Assembly: GCF_004137685.1 (NCBI RefSeq)
Contig: NZ_QYBB01000004.1
Location: 62,001-126,000, forward strand
Direction: 5' to 3'
Source of the DNA: Lichenibacterium minor
GTDB taxonomy: Bacteria > Pseudomonadota > Alphaproteobacteria > Rhizobiales > Beijerinckiaceae
DNA: 64,000 nucleotides
Below the pieces are notes generated by a model, which saw only the letters and a program-made list of their open reading frames with translations, searched no databases and was not told where the DNA came from. The stretch's first letter is position 1. Every line of letters starts with the position of its first letter. Position numbers and translations under genes: made by a program. Positions 37,301 to 46,463 of this stretch are shown one piece after another.

Positions 37301-37550
37301 GACCACGCTGGCGGCGCTGTTCGGCGCGGTCCCGCTGGCGCTCGCGCACGGCTCGGGCGCGGAGCTGCGGGTGCCGCTCGGCATCACCATCATCGGCGGG
37401 CTGCTGCTCAGCCAGCTGCTGACGCTCTACACGACGCCGGTGATCTACCTGCAGATGGAAGCGCTCGGCCGCCGCTTCGGGATCGGCACGGCGCCGATCC
37501 CGGACATCGAGGCCGAGGGAGCGCCCGAGATCCGGCGGGCGGCGGAATAG
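34347..37550 (+). CDS. RND efflux pump permease 1 (MdtB-like)
   Basis: A 1067-residue HAE1-type RND transporter with 12 predicted helices and two large periplasmic loops. The proton-relay Asp pair is in VVDDAIVMIENV (TM4). The start MNISAPFILRPVAT matches the family; an ATG 12 bp earlier is possible. A Thr/Ala-rich low-complexity insert (about residues 774-805, SGTTTAQTSTGG and on) lies in the second periplasmic loop and is not normal for MdtB. It follows the adaptor by 142 bp and precedes a second pump by 169 bp, as in heteromultimeric MdtBC systems. Confidence 0.93.
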   Translation: MNISAPFILRPVATALLAVAVLLAGLMGYKQLSVSSLPQVDFPTVQVTTQLPGANPDTIATLVTAPLERQFGQIPSLAAMSSQSSFGLSQVTLQFNLDRDIDAAAQDVQSGINAAASTLPRNLPYPPVYSKVNPADTPVLTLALTSRATPLRELSDVADTVLAPKISQVSGVGHVSIEGNIRPAVRIQADLPRLAAYAISLEDLRAAVVAANVAAAKGSLDGTSQAYTIAANDQIDAAASYETVVVAYRNGAPVLLRDVAKVVDGLENSRVGGWYAGEPAVIIDVQRQPGANVVETVDRVLRELPQLQKSLSAGVTLKVVHDSTDTIRASIRDVEFTLVLAAGLVVLVVLLFLRTVRATIIAGVALPLSIVATFGVMWAAGFSLDNLSLMALTVGTGFVVDDAIVMIENVVRQIEDGEPPLGAALKGAREIGFTVVSLTASLIAVFIPLLFMSGIVGRMFREFALTLTFAVIVSAVVSLTLTPMMCGRLLRAPRHGAREPWFLRAAEAPVGWMARGYEVSLGWALRRQGLMTVVSLLTLGLTVYLYVIVPKGFLPVQDTGLIDVVLEGAPSASFAEMARLQAEAEAAVRGDPAVTGVVAVLGVGTLNPTSNVAHLQLTLKPSDDRREDAGTVAERVRGELGAIPGATAFVKPVQDIQIATSASRSQYQYTLTGTDAAQVTNWSNKLVRRLKRDPRFAHVADEVQDGGLRAFVDIDRAKAGRLGVTAQMIDDTLNDAFGQRQISTIYGQSNQYRVILEAAPGSADDPRVLDKLYVGVTSGTTTAQTSTGGVTTAATTTAATPGAQVPLVSFATLKRTTAPLSVAHREQFPAAALSFDLADGASLGQAVAGIAEAERDIGMPEALVGAFGADAAEFQHSLAGEPWLVLAAVVTIYLVLGVLYESFVHPLTILSTLPSAGVGALLALMATGHELSIVALIGIILLMGIVKKNAIMMIDFATAAERDEGLTPFDAIERACRLRFRPIMMTTLAALFGAVPLALAHGSGAELRVPLGITIIGGLLLSQLLTLYTTPVIYLQMEALGRRFGIGTAPIPDIEAEGAPEIRRAAE

Positions 37551-37719
37551 CCTCCGGCGGCGGGCAGCGTGCCGTGACGGGCTGGAACCAGGGGGGTGGG
37601 ACGATGACCTTCGGTGTGGACGGCCTCGCCCTGGGGCTGGGCACGGGCGGGCGCCCGGCGACGGCGGATCGTCCTCCGGCCGCCGCCGCCCGCGCCTGCG
37701 GCATCCCGCTCCTCGCCCC

Positions 37720-40700
37720 GTGAACATCTCCGCCCCGTTCATCCGCCGCCCGATCGGCACGGCGCTGCTGTCGATCGGCCTGTTCCTGGTCGGCGCCGTC
37801 GCCTACGTGCAGCTCCCCGTGGCGTCCCTGCCGACCGTGGACTTCCCGGCCATCCGGGTCGGCGCGTCGCGGCCGGGCGCGGATCCCGCCATCATGGCGG
37901 CGACGGTCGCGGCGCCGCTGGAACGCCGGCTCGGCGAGATCGCGGGCGTCAACGAGATGACCTCCAACTCGTCGCTCGGCTCCTCCTCGATCCAGCTGCA
38001 GTTCGACCTCGGCCGCAACGTCGACGACGCGGCGCGCGACGTGCAGGCGGCGCTCAACGCGGCCGTCACCGACCTGCCGGGCGACCTCCCGGCGCTGCCC
38101 ACCTACCGCAAGGCCAATTCGGCCGCCTTCCCGGTCATCATCCTCGCCCTCACCTCGAAGACCCTGCCCGTCACGGCGCTCTACGACGCGGCCGACACCG
38201 TGATCGCGCAGAAGATCAGCCAGGTGGACGGCGTCGCCGAGGTGACGGTGAACGGCGCGGCCCAGCCCGCCATCCGGGTGCGGATCGACCCTCAGCGCCT
38301 CGCCGCCATGGGGCTGTCGATCGACACGATCCGCACCGCCATCGGCAACGCCAATGTCGGACAGGCGATCGGCTCGTTCGACGGGCCGGACCTCACCGAA
38401 ACGCTCGCCACCTCGGACCGCCTGTCGACCCCGGAGGACTTCGCCGGCATCGTGGTGAAGACCGGCCCCGGCACGGTGGTGAAGCTCGGCGACGTCGCCA
38501 CCGTCGAGCGCGGGAACAAGAGCCGGCGCGCCGCGGGCTGGTACAACAAGCGCCCCTCCGTGCTGCTGATCGTCACCAAGCAGCCGAAGGCCAACGTCAT
38601 CGACACGGTGGACCGCGTGAAGGCGCTGCTGCCCGAGCTGCGCCGGTGGGTGCCGGCCGGCGTCGACATCTCCATCTTCACGGACCGCACGGTGACGATC
38701 CGCGCCGCCGTGAAGGACATCCAGATCACGCTGCTGATCACCGTGGCGCTGGTCATGGGCGTGGTGTTCGCCTTCCTGCGCCGCGCCACGCCGACGCTGG
38801 CCGCGGGCGTCGCGGTGCCGCTCAGCCTCGCCGGCACGGTCGCCTGCATGTGGGCGGCCGGGTTCAGCCTCGACAACCTCAGCCTGATGGCCATCACCAT
38901 CTCGGTCGGCTTCGTGGTCGACGACGCCATCGTGATGATCGAGAACGTGTCGCGCAACATCGAGCGCGGCGTGCCGCCGATCCGGGCCGCGCTGATGGGG
39001 TCGAAGCAGATCGGCTTCACGGTGGTGTCGATCAGCCTGTCGCTGGTGGCCGCCTTCGTGCCCCTGATCTTCATGGGCGGCATCATCGGCGCCTTCTTCC
39101 GAGAATTCTCGCTCACCCTCACCTTCGCGGTGGCGGTGTCGACCCTCGTGTCCCTGACCCTGACCCCGATGGTCTGCGCCCATTTCATGCGCGCGCACGA
39201 CCACCGGTCGCCGAACCTGCTCGACCGGCTCGTCGAGGGCGGCCTGGCCCGCCTGGTCGGCGGCTATGCCCGCACCCTGCGGGTGGCCCTGCGCCACCCT
39301 TGGGTGATGGTGCTGGTGATGCTGCTCACGATCGGGCTGACGATGGAGCTGTTCAGGACCACGCCCAAGGGCTTCGTCCCCGAGGACGACACCGGCCTCA
39401 TCATGGGCCTGACCGAGGCCGCCCCCGACGTGTCCTTCCCGGCCATGTCGACGCTGCAGCAGAGCCTGTCCGACGTCATCCTCGACGACCCGGCCGTGGA
39501 CGGCGTGGGATCCTTTATCGGCGGCGGCGGCGGCGTGAACTCGGGCCAGCTCTTCATCGGGCTGAAGCCCGAAGGCCAGCGGCCCACGGCCGCCAAGGTG
39601 ATCGACCGCCTCCGCGGCAAGCTGCAGCACACGCCCGGCATCCGGCTCTTCATGATCCCCATCCAGGACCTCCGCGCCGGGGGGCGGCAGGGCAAAGGCT
39701 CCTACCAGTTCACCCTGTCCGATTCCGACCTCGACGAGCTGCAGCTCTGGCAGCCGCGCGTCCTGGAACGGTTGAAGGCGGTCCCCGGCGTCGTCGACAT
39801 GTCGACCGACCGCGAGCAGGGCGGGCTCGAGGCCGAGGTGGTGATAGACCGGCCGGAAGCGTCGCGGCTCGGCGTGTCCATCCAGTCGATCGACGACGCG
39901 CTCGGCGACGCCTTCGGGGAAAAGCAGGTTTCCACCATCTACACCCAGCGCAACCAATACCGCGTCGTGCTCGAGGTGGCGCCGAAGGACCAGCGCGACC
40001 CGTCCGACCTCGCCCGCATCTACGTGCCGGGGGCCAAGGGCACGCAGGTGCCGCTGTCCGCCTTCGCGACGGTGAAGCGCCGCAACGCCGCCCTCGTGGT
40101 CAACCACCAGGGCGCCTTCCCGGCCGTGACGCTGAGCTACAACCTGAAGGACGGGGCGAGCCTGGAAGCCACCAGCGACGAGATCCGCGCCGCCGTGGCG
40201 GGCATGCACCTGCCGGACGGGCTCCACGCCGAGTTCGCCGGCGACGCCCTGGTGTTCCAGCAGGGCGCGGGGGGCCAGGGACTGCTGCTGCTGGGGGCGC
40301 TCCTGTCGATCTACATCATCCTCGGCGTCCTCTACGAAAGCCTGACGCATCCGCTGACGATCCTGTCCACTCTGCCTTCGGCGGGGCTCGGCGCCCTGCT
40401 GGCGCTGCGGCTCGTCGACATGGAGCTGACGGTGATCGCCTTCATCGGCATCATCCTGCTGATCGGCATCGTGAAGAAGAACGGCATCATGCTGGTCGAC
40501 TTCGCCATCCACGCCGAGCGCGACGAGGGGATGACCCCGCGGGACGCCATCTACGCGGCCTGCCTCGAACGCTTCCGCCCCATCCTGATGACCACGCTGG
40601 CGGCGCTGTTCGGCGCCATGCCGATCGCCTTCGGCGAGGGCGTCGGCGCCGAGCTGCGCCGCCCGCTCGGCGTCACCATCATGGGAGGGCTGATCCTCAG

Positions 40701-40818
40701 CCAGGCGCTGACGCTCTACACGACGCCGATCATCTACCTCGGCATGGCGCGGCTGCAGCGCGTGCGCTGGCCCTTCCGCAGCCGAGCGGCGTTCAAGCCG
40801 ATGCCGGCCGCCGAGTGA
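37720..40818 (+). CDS. RND efflux pump permease 2 (MdtC-like)
   Basis: A 1032-residue HAE1-type RND transporter, paralogous to the preceding gene; both start with MNISAPFI. The GTG start at 37720 aligns exactly with the start of its neighbour. The proton-relay motif VVDDAIVMIENV is intact and no low-complexity insert is present. In E. coli MdtB2C trimers both pumps are required; the same co-assembly is inferred here. No local regulator (TetR, two-component) is next to the operon. The 169 bp between the pumps hold no gene that I can see. Confidence 0.94.
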   Translation: MNISAPFIRRPIGTALLSIGLFLVGAVAYVQLPVASLPTVDFPAIRVGASRPGADPAIMAATVAAPLERRLGEIAGVNEMTSNSSLGSSSIQLQFDLGRNVDDAARDVQAALNAAVTDLPGDLPALPTYRKANSAAFPVIILALTSKTLPVTALYDAADTVIAQKISQVDGVAEVTVNGAAQPAIRVRIDPQRLAAMGLSIDTIRTAIGNANVGQAIGSFDGPDLTETLATSDRLSTPEDFAGIVVKTGPGTVVKLGDVATVERGNKSRRAAGWYNKRPSVLLIVTKQPKANVIDTVDRVKALLPELRRWVPAGVDISIFTDRTVTIRAAVKDIQITLLITVALVMGVVFAFLRRATPTLAAGVAVPLSLAGTVACMWAAGFSLDNLSLMAITISVGFVVDDAIVMIENVSRNIERGVPPIRAALMGSKQIGFTVVSISLSLVAAFVPLIFMGGIIGAFFREFSLTLTFAVAVSTLVSLTLTPMVCAHFMRAHDHRSPNLLDRLVEGGLARLVGGYARTLRVALRHPWVMVLVMLLTIGLTMELFRTTPKGFVPEDDTGLIMGLTEAAPDVSFPAMSTLQQSLSDVILDDPAVDGVGSFIGGGGGVNSGQLFIGLKPEGQRPTAAKVIDRLRGKLQHTPGIRLFMIPIQDLRAGGRQGKGSYQFTLSDSDLDELQLWQPRVLERLKAVPGVVDMSTDREQGGLEAEVVIDRPEASRLGVSIQSIDDALGDAFGEKQVSTIYTQRNQYRVVLEVAPKDQRDPSDLARIYVPGAKGTQVPLSAFATVKRRNAALVVNHQGAFPAVTLSYNLKDGASLEATSDEIRAAVAGMHLPDGLHAEFAGDALVFQQGAGGQGLLLLGALLSIYIILGVLYESLTHPLTILSTLPSAGLGALLALRLVDMELTVIAFIGIILLIGIVKKNGIMLVDFAIHAERDEGMTPRDAIYAACLERFRPILMTTLAALFGAMPIAFGEGVGAELRRPLGVTIMGGLILSQALTLYTTPIIYLGMARLQRVRWPFRSRAAFKPMPAAE

Positions 40819-41017
40819 TGCGGCGGCGATGCCGGGGCGGACGGGTCGACGCTCGGCCGCCGCCACCCCCGGCGGGCCATGCAAGACCGGCGACACACGG
40901 CCAGGTTGAGGAACCCGAGCCAAGATGACGACCTCCTCAGGTTGGACGTTGGGGCTTTCTCAACCCTCGGCACCTTAGGGTGGAGTCCAGGTCGACGAGC
41001 GCAGGACGCACGCCCGC

Positions 41018-42178
41018 ATGTTTCTCAGCGCCGTATCCCCGTCTCGCGAAGCCGAGCTGAAACTCGCGCTCTACGCGGAACTGGTGGAGCGCCTCTTCTC
41101 CAACGCGGTGTCGATCGGCGCCATGGGGGCGCTGTTCACGGCTTTCGGCCTGCTCGTGGCGGCGCGCATGCAGGATTCGCTGCTGGCGGCCCTGGTGGCG
41201 GCGGGAGGCCTGGCGGCGGCGAGCCACGTCGCCGTAGTGTACCTGTACCGCGCGTCGCCCCGCGGCGGCACCGCCTTGCGGACCTGGGAGATGCGCTACG
41301 CCGCGGCGGGCTTCTCCAGCGCGGCCTTCGTGGGGTTGGCCGCCGCCCGGACGTTCGTCGCCGACGACCTCGGCAGCGCCATGCTGATGACCGGCCTGAT
41401 CTTCGGCTACGCCGCCGGCACCATGGCGCGCGCCGCGACCCGCCCCTGGATCACCGCGCCGCGGATGGTGGTGCTGGTGGCGGCGCCGGTCGCGGTGCTG
41501 CTGGCCCGGCGCGACCTCCTGTTCTGCGCGCAGGCGCTGCTGCTCGTCCTGTTCCTCGCCACCGGTCTCGAATCCATGGTGTCGCTTTATCGCCAGGCCG
41601 TGACGGAGATCGACACCTCGCTGCGGCGCCGCGACAGCGCCCGCCGGGACTCCCTGACGGGCGTGGCGAACCGGCTGTCGCTCGGCGAGTTCCTGGCCGA
41701 GCGCCTGGCCCGCAACACCGCCGCCGGCCGGGCCCTCGCGGTGCACTGCGTCGATCTCGACGGGTTCAAGGCCGTCAACGACACCCACGGCCACCCCACC
41801 GGCGACCTGCTGCTCCAGGCCGTCGCCGACCGGCTCGCCGCCCTCGTGCAGCCCGACGACCTCGTGGCGCGGCTCGGCGGCGACGAATTCGTGGTGGTCC
41901 AGTCCCACGTCTCCGACGGGCTCCACGCCCAGCAGGTCGCGGCCGTCATCGTCGAGGAACTCGGACGTCCCTATGTGCTGGGCCGGGTCGAGCTGGTGCT
42001 GGCGGCGAGCGTCGGCGTGGCCGTGGCGGCCCGTCAGGCCGCGAGCCCCGCGTCGTTGCTGGCCGACGCCGACGCCGCGCTCTACGCCAGCAAGGCGCTG
42101 GGCCGCGGGCGCTTCACCCTGCGCCAACCCTTCGCGCCCCCGGTGCCGGACGGGCCTCCGAGGCTGCGAGCCCCTTGA
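41018..42178 (+). CDS. Membrane-anchored GGDEF diguanylate cyclase
   Basis: A 386-residue protein: an N-terminal region with about six hydrophobic segments (30-195), a short coiled linker, and a GGDEF domain with DLDGFKAVNDTHGH and an intact GGDEF at about 287-291, predicting c-di-GMP synthesis. The product-inhibition I-site, normally RxxD ahead of the GGDEF motif, reads QPDD, so the Arg is missing. No EAL domain is present. It stands alone after the efflux operon, 199 bp away, and 96 bp before the amino acid transporter. Confidence 0.92.
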   Translation: MFLSAVSPSREAELKLALYAELVERLFSNAVSIGAMGALFTAFGLLVAARMQDSLLAALVAAGGLAAASHVAVVYLYRASPRGGTALRTWEMRYAAAGFSSAAFVGLAAARTFVADDLGSAMLMTGLIFGYAAGTMARAATRPWITAPRMVVLVAAPVAVLLARRDLLFCAQALLLVLFLATGLESMVSLYRQAVTEIDTSLRRRDSARRDSLTGVANRLSLGEFLAERLARNTAAGRALAVHCVDLDGFKAVNDTHGHPTGDLLLQAVADRLAALVQPDDLVARLGGDEFVVVQSHVSDGLHAQQVAAVIVEELGRPYVLGRVELVLAASVGVAVAARQAASPASLLADADAALYASKALGRGRFTLRQPFAPPVPDGPPRLRAP

Positions 42179-42274
42179 CGACGGCGCGTCCCGGCCCGAC
42201 GCTTGCATCGTTGTGACCGCAACGGTGCCCTGGACCGCGCCAGGACGCCCTCTCGGCTAGGAGCATCTTTCAGC

Positions 42275-43126
42275 ATGAAGCGCATCGCGATCCTCGCCCC
42301 CGCGGCGCTCGCCGCCGCCCTGGGCGCCGGCCCCGCCGCCGCCAAGGATTGGACCAAGGTGACGATCGCCACGGAGGGCGCCTACGAGCCCTGGAACTAC
42401 GTGCTGCCCGACGGCAAGCTGGCGGGCTTCGAGATCGATCTCGCCCACGACCTGTGCAGGGTCATGAAGGTCGAATGCGCGATCGTGCAGAACGACTGGG
42501 ACGGCATGATCCCGGCGCTCAACGCCGGCAAGTTCGACGCCATCATGGCGGGCATGAGCATCACGGCGAAGCGCCTGCAGGTGATCGACTTTTCCCGCTC
42601 CTACGCGTCCGGCCCGTCCGGCTTCCTCGTTCCCAAGGCGGGCGACCTCGCCAAGCTCCCCGGCACCGGCGAGATCCTCGCCATGGGGACCGACGAAGCG
42701 AAGGCCAAACCGGTCATCGACGGGATGCGCGCGATGCTGAAGGGCAAGTCGATCGGCGTGCAGGTGGCGACCATCCAGGCCGCTTTCGTCCACCACCACT
42801 TCGACGACGTCGCCACCGTGCAGGAATACAAGACCGCCGACCAGAACGACCTCGACCTGATGGCGGGGAGGCTGGACGCGTCCTTCGCCGAAGAATCCGT
42901 GCAGCTCTCGACCCTGGCCAAGCCCGACGCCAAGGACCTGGCGATCGTCGGCGCCGAATTCCGTGGCGGCCCCGACCTCGGCGACGGCACCGGTGTCGGC
43001 CTCCGCAAGAACGAGCCCGAACTGAAGGCGATGTTCGACCGCGCCATCGCGGCCGAGATCGCCGACGGCTCGCTGAAGAAGCTCCAGGACAAGTGGTTCA
43101 AGCTCGACATGATGCCGCCGGGCTGA
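42275..43126 (+). CDS. Polar/basic amino acid ABC transporter, substrate-binding protein
   Basis: A 283-residue periplasmic binding protein of family 3 (lysine/arginine/ornithine, octopine/nopaline type). It has a signal peptide (MKRIAILAPAALAAALGAG, ending AAA), then TIATEGAYEPWNYV, GFEIDLAHDLC, and the DWDGMIPALNAGKFDAIMAG block. TAGGAG lies 11 nt before the ATG at 42275. It is first of a four-gene transport operon. The family suggests a cationic or opine-like amino acid ligand; this is inference from type, not from mapped residues. Confidence 0.9.
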   Translation: MKRIAILAPAALAAALGAGPAAAKDWTKVTIATEGAYEPWNYVLPDGKLAGFEIDLAHDLCRVMKVECAIVQNDWDGMIPALNAGKFDAIMAGMSITAKRLQVIDFSRSYASGPSGFLVPKAGDLAKLPGTGEILAMGTDEAKAKPVIDGMRAMLKGKSIGVQVATIQAAFVHHHFDDVATVQEYKTADQNDLDLMAGRLDASFAEESVQLSTLAKPDAKDLAIVGAEFRGGPDLGDGTGVGLRKNEPELKAMFDRAIAAEIADGSLKKLQDKWFKLDMMPPG

Positions 43127-43157
43127 TGACGCCCCCCGCCCCCTCGCAGGCCGAGCC

Positions 43158-43868
43158 GTGACCGACCTCGCGCTCTTCGGATTCGGCCCCGCGGGCTGGG
43201 GCGCCGCCATGGTGCGGGCCACGGCGATGACGCTGGCCGTCACGGTCACGTCCATGCTGATCGGCGCGGCGGGCGGCGCCGCGGTCGCCACCGCCAAGCT
43301 GTCCGGCAGCCGCGCGCTCAGGGCCGCCGGCGACGCCTACACGACCGTGCTGCGCGGCGTGCCGGAACTGCTCGTGATCTATCTCGTGTATTTCGGCGGC
43401 AGCGCCGTCGTCACGGCGGTCGCGGCCGCCCTGGGCTTCGAGGGCTTCCTGGGCATGCCCTCCTTCCTGGCCGGATCGCTGGCCTGCGGGCTGACCTCGG
43501 CGGCCTACCAGGCCGAAGTGTACCGCGGCGCCGCGCTGGCGGTGCCGCGGGGACAGATGGAGGCGGCGCGCGCGCTCGGCATGGGCGCCGGGCTCCGGTT
43601 CCGCCGCATCCTGGCGCCGCAGATCCTCGCCGTGGCGCTGCCGGGCCTCGGCAACGTGTGGCAGCTCGGCTTGAAGGAATCGGCGCTGATCTCGGTCACG
43701 GGCCTCGTCGAGCTCCTGCGCCAAAGCCAGATCGGCGCCGGATCCACCCACCAGCCCTTCAGCTTCTATATCGCCGCGGGCGTCCTCTACCTCGCCCTGA
43801 CGACGGGCTCGACGCTGCTGTTCGGCCGGGCGGAATGGCGCCTGACGCGCTCGACGCGACGCCCGTGA
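43158..43868 (+). CDS. Amino acid ABC transporter permease (HisQ-type)
   Basis: A 236-residue inner-membrane permease starting at GTG, 31 bp after the binding protein. It has about five helices and the EAA-type coupling motif (QMEAARALGMGAGLRFRRI) for contact with the ATPase. RGVPELLVIYLVYF is typical of the HisQ/OccQ side. It pairs with the next gene to make the channel. Confidence 0.92.
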   Translation: MTDLALFGFGPAGWGAAMVRATAMTLAVTVTSMLIGAAGGAAVATAKLSGSRALRAAGDAYTTVLRGVPELLVIYLVYFGGSAVVTAVAAALGFEGFLGMPSFLAGSLACGLTSAAYQAEVYRGAALAVPRGQMEAARALGMGAGLRFRRILAPQILAVALPGLGNVWQLGLKESALISVTGLVELLRQSQIGAGSTHQPFSFYIAAGVLYLALTTGSTLLFGRAEWRLTRSTRRP

Positions 43869-43884
43869 CGCGCGGAACGCCGCA

Positions 43885-44655
43885 GTGATCGACCTCGCCT
43901 TCATGGGCGACACGGCGCAGGCCCTGCTGAAGGGCCTGCCCCTGACGCTGGAACTGTTCGGGGTTTCCGCCCTGGCGGGCCTGGTCCTCGCCGTGCTCAT
44001 CGCCTGGATGCGGAGCGGAGGCCGCGTCCTGCGCGGGCTCGCCGGCGCCTACGTCTTCGTGTTCCGCGGCACGCCCCTGCTGGTGCAGCTCTTCCTCGTC
44101 TACTACGGGCTGAGCCAGTTCCCCGAGGTGCGCCACAGCTTCGCCTGGCCGTTCCTGCGCGACCCGTTCTGGTGCGCGGTGCTGACGCTGTCCTTGAACA
44201 CCGGCGCCTATACGAGCGAGATCATCCGCGGCGCGCTCGCCGCCGTCCCGGCCGGGCAGGTCGAGGCCGCGCGCGCCTGCGGCATGCCCGCCGCGCTGCT
44301 GTTCCGCCGCATCATCGCCCCCGTGGCGCTGCGCCAAGCGCTGCCGAGCTACGCCACCGAGCTGATCCTGATGACCAAGGCGACCTCGCTCGCCAGCATC
44401 GTGACCCTGAAGGAAACGATGTTCGTCGCCGCCCGGATCAACAGCGAAACCTATCGCGCCATCGAGGTCTTCCTGTGCGCCGGCGCGATCTACCTCGCGC
44501 TGAACGTCGTGCTGGCGCGCGCCATCGCGCTGCTCGAATGGTGGCTGTCGCCGCACCTGCGCCGTCCGCCCGACGCCCTGCCCGGGCTCGACACCCCGCT
44601 CGATCGCGCCGTGGGCCTCGAAGGCCCGCGCCTGTCCGGCGCCCCGCGCCCGTGA
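43885..44655 (+). CDS. Amino acid ABC transporter permease (HisM-type)
   Basis: A 256-residue permease starting at GTG, 16 bp after the first permease gene. The [16 protein letters not shown] segment and the coupling loop [19 protein letters not shown] mark it as the HisM partner. A C-terminal polar tail of about 35 residues extends past the last helix. Spacing supports co-translation with its neighbour. Confidence 0.93.
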   Translation: MIDLAFMGDTAQALLKGLPLTLELFGVSALAGLVLAVLIAWMRSGGRVLRGLAGAYVFVFRGTPLLVQLFLVYYGLSQFPEVRHSFAWPFLRDPFWCAVLTLSLNTGAYTSEIIRGALAAVPAGQVEAARACGMPAALLFRRIIAPVALRQALPSYATELILMTKATSLASIVTLKETMFVAARINSETYRAIEVFLCAGAIYLALNVVLARAIALLEWWLSPHLRRPPDALPGLDTPLDRAVGLEGPRLSGAPRP

Positions 44656-44716
44656 TCGTTCTCCCCTGGACGCGTCCTCCGGCGACAGCCGGCGGGCGCC
44701 AGCTTGGAACCGCCCG

Positions 44717-45490
44717 ATGATCCCCGTCGCCCTCTCGGTCAAGGACCTGCGAAAGACCTTCGGGTCTCTGGAGGTGCTGAAAGGCATCTCGCTCGACGCG
44801 CGCCAGGGCGACGTCATCTCGATCCTCGGCGCCAGCGGCTCGGGCAAGAGCACCTTCCTGCGCTGCATCAACCTCCTCGAAACGCCGGACAGCGGCGAAG
44901 TGCGCCTCGGCGACGAGGTGATCCGGATGAAGGCGGGCCGCGACGGCAAGGCCGGCCCGGCCGACCGTCGCCAGGTGGACCGCATCCGGTCGCGCCTCGG
45001 CATGGTGTTCCAAAGCTTCAACCTGTGGTCCCATATGACCATCCTGCAGAACGTCATCGAGGCGCCGGTCCACGTGCTCGGGCGGCCCAAGGCGGACTGC
45101 GTGGCCGAGGCCGAGGAACTGCTCGCCAAGGTCGGCATCGCGGAAAAGCGTCACCAGTACCCGTCGCACCTGTCCGGCGGGCAGCAGCAGCGCGCCGCCA
45201 TCGCACGGGCGCTGGCGATGCGCCCGGACGTCATGCTGTTCGACGAGCCGACCTCGGCGCTCGACCCCGAACTCGTCGGCGAAGTGCTGCGCGTGATGCG
45301 GCAGCTGGCGTCGGAAGGGCGCACCATGCTGGTCGTGACGCACGAGATCGGCTTCGCCCGCGACGTGTCGGACCGCGTGGTCTTCCTGCAGAACGGCCTC
45401 GTCGACTGCGAGGGCGCGCCGCGCGACGTCTTCGGCAGCGCCGGCTCGGAGCGCTTCAAGACTTTCATAGCCCGGCATGCTACCCACTGA
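44717..45490 (+). CDS. Amino acid ABC transporter ATP-binding protein (HisP-type)
   Basis: A 257-residue cytosolic ATPase: Walker [11 protein letters not shown]-loop VFQSFNLW, signature LSGGQQQR, Walker [13 protein letters not shown], and switch His in VVTHE. This is the standard PAAT-family ATPase, completing binding protein, two permeases and ATPase in 3.2 kb. It is 61 bp after the second permease. Confidence 0.95.
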   Translation: MIPVALSVKDLRKTFGSLEVLKGISLDARQGDVISILGASGSGKSTFLRCINLLETPDSGEVRLGDEVIRMKAGRDGKAGPADRRQVDRIRSRLGMVFQSFNLWSHMTILQNVIEAPVHVLGRPKADCVAEAEELLAKVGIAEKRHQYPSHLSGGQQQRAAIARALAMRPDVMLFDEPTSALDPELVGEVLRVMRQLASEGRTMLVVTHEIGFARDVSDRVVFLQNGLVDCEGAPRDVFGSAGSERFKTFIARHATH

Positions 45491-45561
45491 CACGCCGTTA
45501 CCCCCGCGCGGAGCGTGAGCGGATCCCCGCATCGCGACGCGCTCCACCGGACGCGACAGGC

Positions 45562-46353
45562 ATGAGCGACGACGCGATCCCTTCGGCCGAACCGGCAGCC
45601 CCGGCGACGGGGCGCCCGCAGGACCGCCCCTACGACGCGCGGGCCGAAGCGCGCCGGCTGCTGCGGACCGTGCGGTCGGGCGCGCTGGCGACGCTGACGC
45701 CGGAAGGCGCCCCCTACGCCAGCCTCGTCACCGTGGCGACGCTGCCGGACGGCAGCCCCGTGCTGCCCCTGTCCACGCTGGCGGTCCACACCCAGCACCT
45801 GATGGCCGACCCGCGCTGCTCGCTGCTGCTCGACGGCGGCGGGACCGGCGACCCCCTCGCCCACCCGCGCCTGACCGTGACGGCGCGCGCCGTGAAGGCC
45901 ACGGCCGAGCAGCGCGCGGCGTGGCGGTCGCGCTTTCTGCGCCGACACCCCAAGGCCGAACTCTACGTCGACTTCGGCGACTTCGCGTTCTGGCGGCTCG
46001 ACCTCGCCGCCGCGCGCATCATCGGCGGCTTCGGCCGCATCGCCACCCTGGACGCGGCAGCGCTCGGGACCGACACGGCGGGCGCCGAAGCGCTGGCGGC
46101 CGCCGAGGACCGGTCGCTCGACCACATGAACGCCGACCACCGGGACGCGCTGAAGCTCTACGCGACGGCCCTCTGCGGCGCGCCGGAGGGGGACTGGCGC
46201 GCCGTCGGCGTGGATCCGGACGGCATGGATCTGGCGTGGCGCGACGCCGGGCTGCGGCTCGACTTCCCCGAGCGGATCACCGACCCGGCTGCGCTGCGCC
46301 GCCAGCTCGTGCGCTGGGTCGAGGACGCCAGGGCACCCCGCGGCGGCGCCTGA
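45562..46353 (+). CDS. HugZ-like protein (PNPOx-fold plus DUF2470)
   Basis: A 263-residue protein with an N-terminal split-barrel PNPOx-like domain (LLRTVRSGALATLTPEGAPY; ASLVTVATLPDGSP) and a C-terminal DUF2470 domain with HMNADHRDALKLY. The architecture matches HugZ/HutZ haem-utilisation enzymes and many uncharacterised relatives; the His in the DUF2470 segment is the region that binds haem in characterised members. It follows the ABC operon by 71 bp, but no haem uptake genes are near, so haem degradation is unproven here. Confidence 0.85.
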   Translation: MSDDAIPSAEPAAPATGRPQDRPYDARAEARRLLRTVRSGALATLTPEGAPYASLVTVATLPDGSPVLPLSTLAVHTQHLMADPRCSLLLDGGGTGDPLAHPRLTVTARAVKATAEQRAAWRSRFLRRHPKAELYVDFGDFAFWRLDLAAARIIGGFGRIATLDAAALGTDTAGAEALAAAEDRSLDHMNADHRDALKLYATALCGAPEGDWRAVGVDPDGMDLAWRDAGLRLDFPERITDPAALRRQLVRWVEDARAPRGGA

Positions 46354-46434
46354 GCGCGGCGCCCGGTCGCCCCGAATTCCGTTGACCTTGACGGCGATCG
46401 CCTGTTGGTTCCGCCTCGGCGCGCCGTTTCCTCA

Positions 46435-46463
46435 TTGATTTTACAGCACTGTGCTGTTATGGT
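46435..46463 (+). promoter_or_regulatory. Promoter candidate with a perfect 15-bp palindrome in the spacer, upstream of carD
   Basis: -35 TTGATT (46435-46440), 17-bp spacer, -10 TATGGT (46458-46463). The spacer ends with ACAGCACTGTGCTGT (46443-46457), a perfect inverted repeat about the central T. A dimeric repressor bound there would cover the promoter. It lies 253 bp before the carD GTG, implying a long 5' leader. The 362 bp between the HugZ-like gene and carD hold no gene that I can support. Confidence 0.55.

Noticed and set aside
33990..40923. Two very long minus-strand open frames (over 1100 codons each) opposite the RND pumps
   Set aside because: The plus strand codes complete RND transporters; the antisense frames are the usual result of high third-position GC.
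40900..40965. GGTTGAG...CTCAACC distant inverted repeat upstream of the GGDEF gene
   Set aside because: The 7-bp arms are about 50 bp apart with no supporting structure; easily due to chance.
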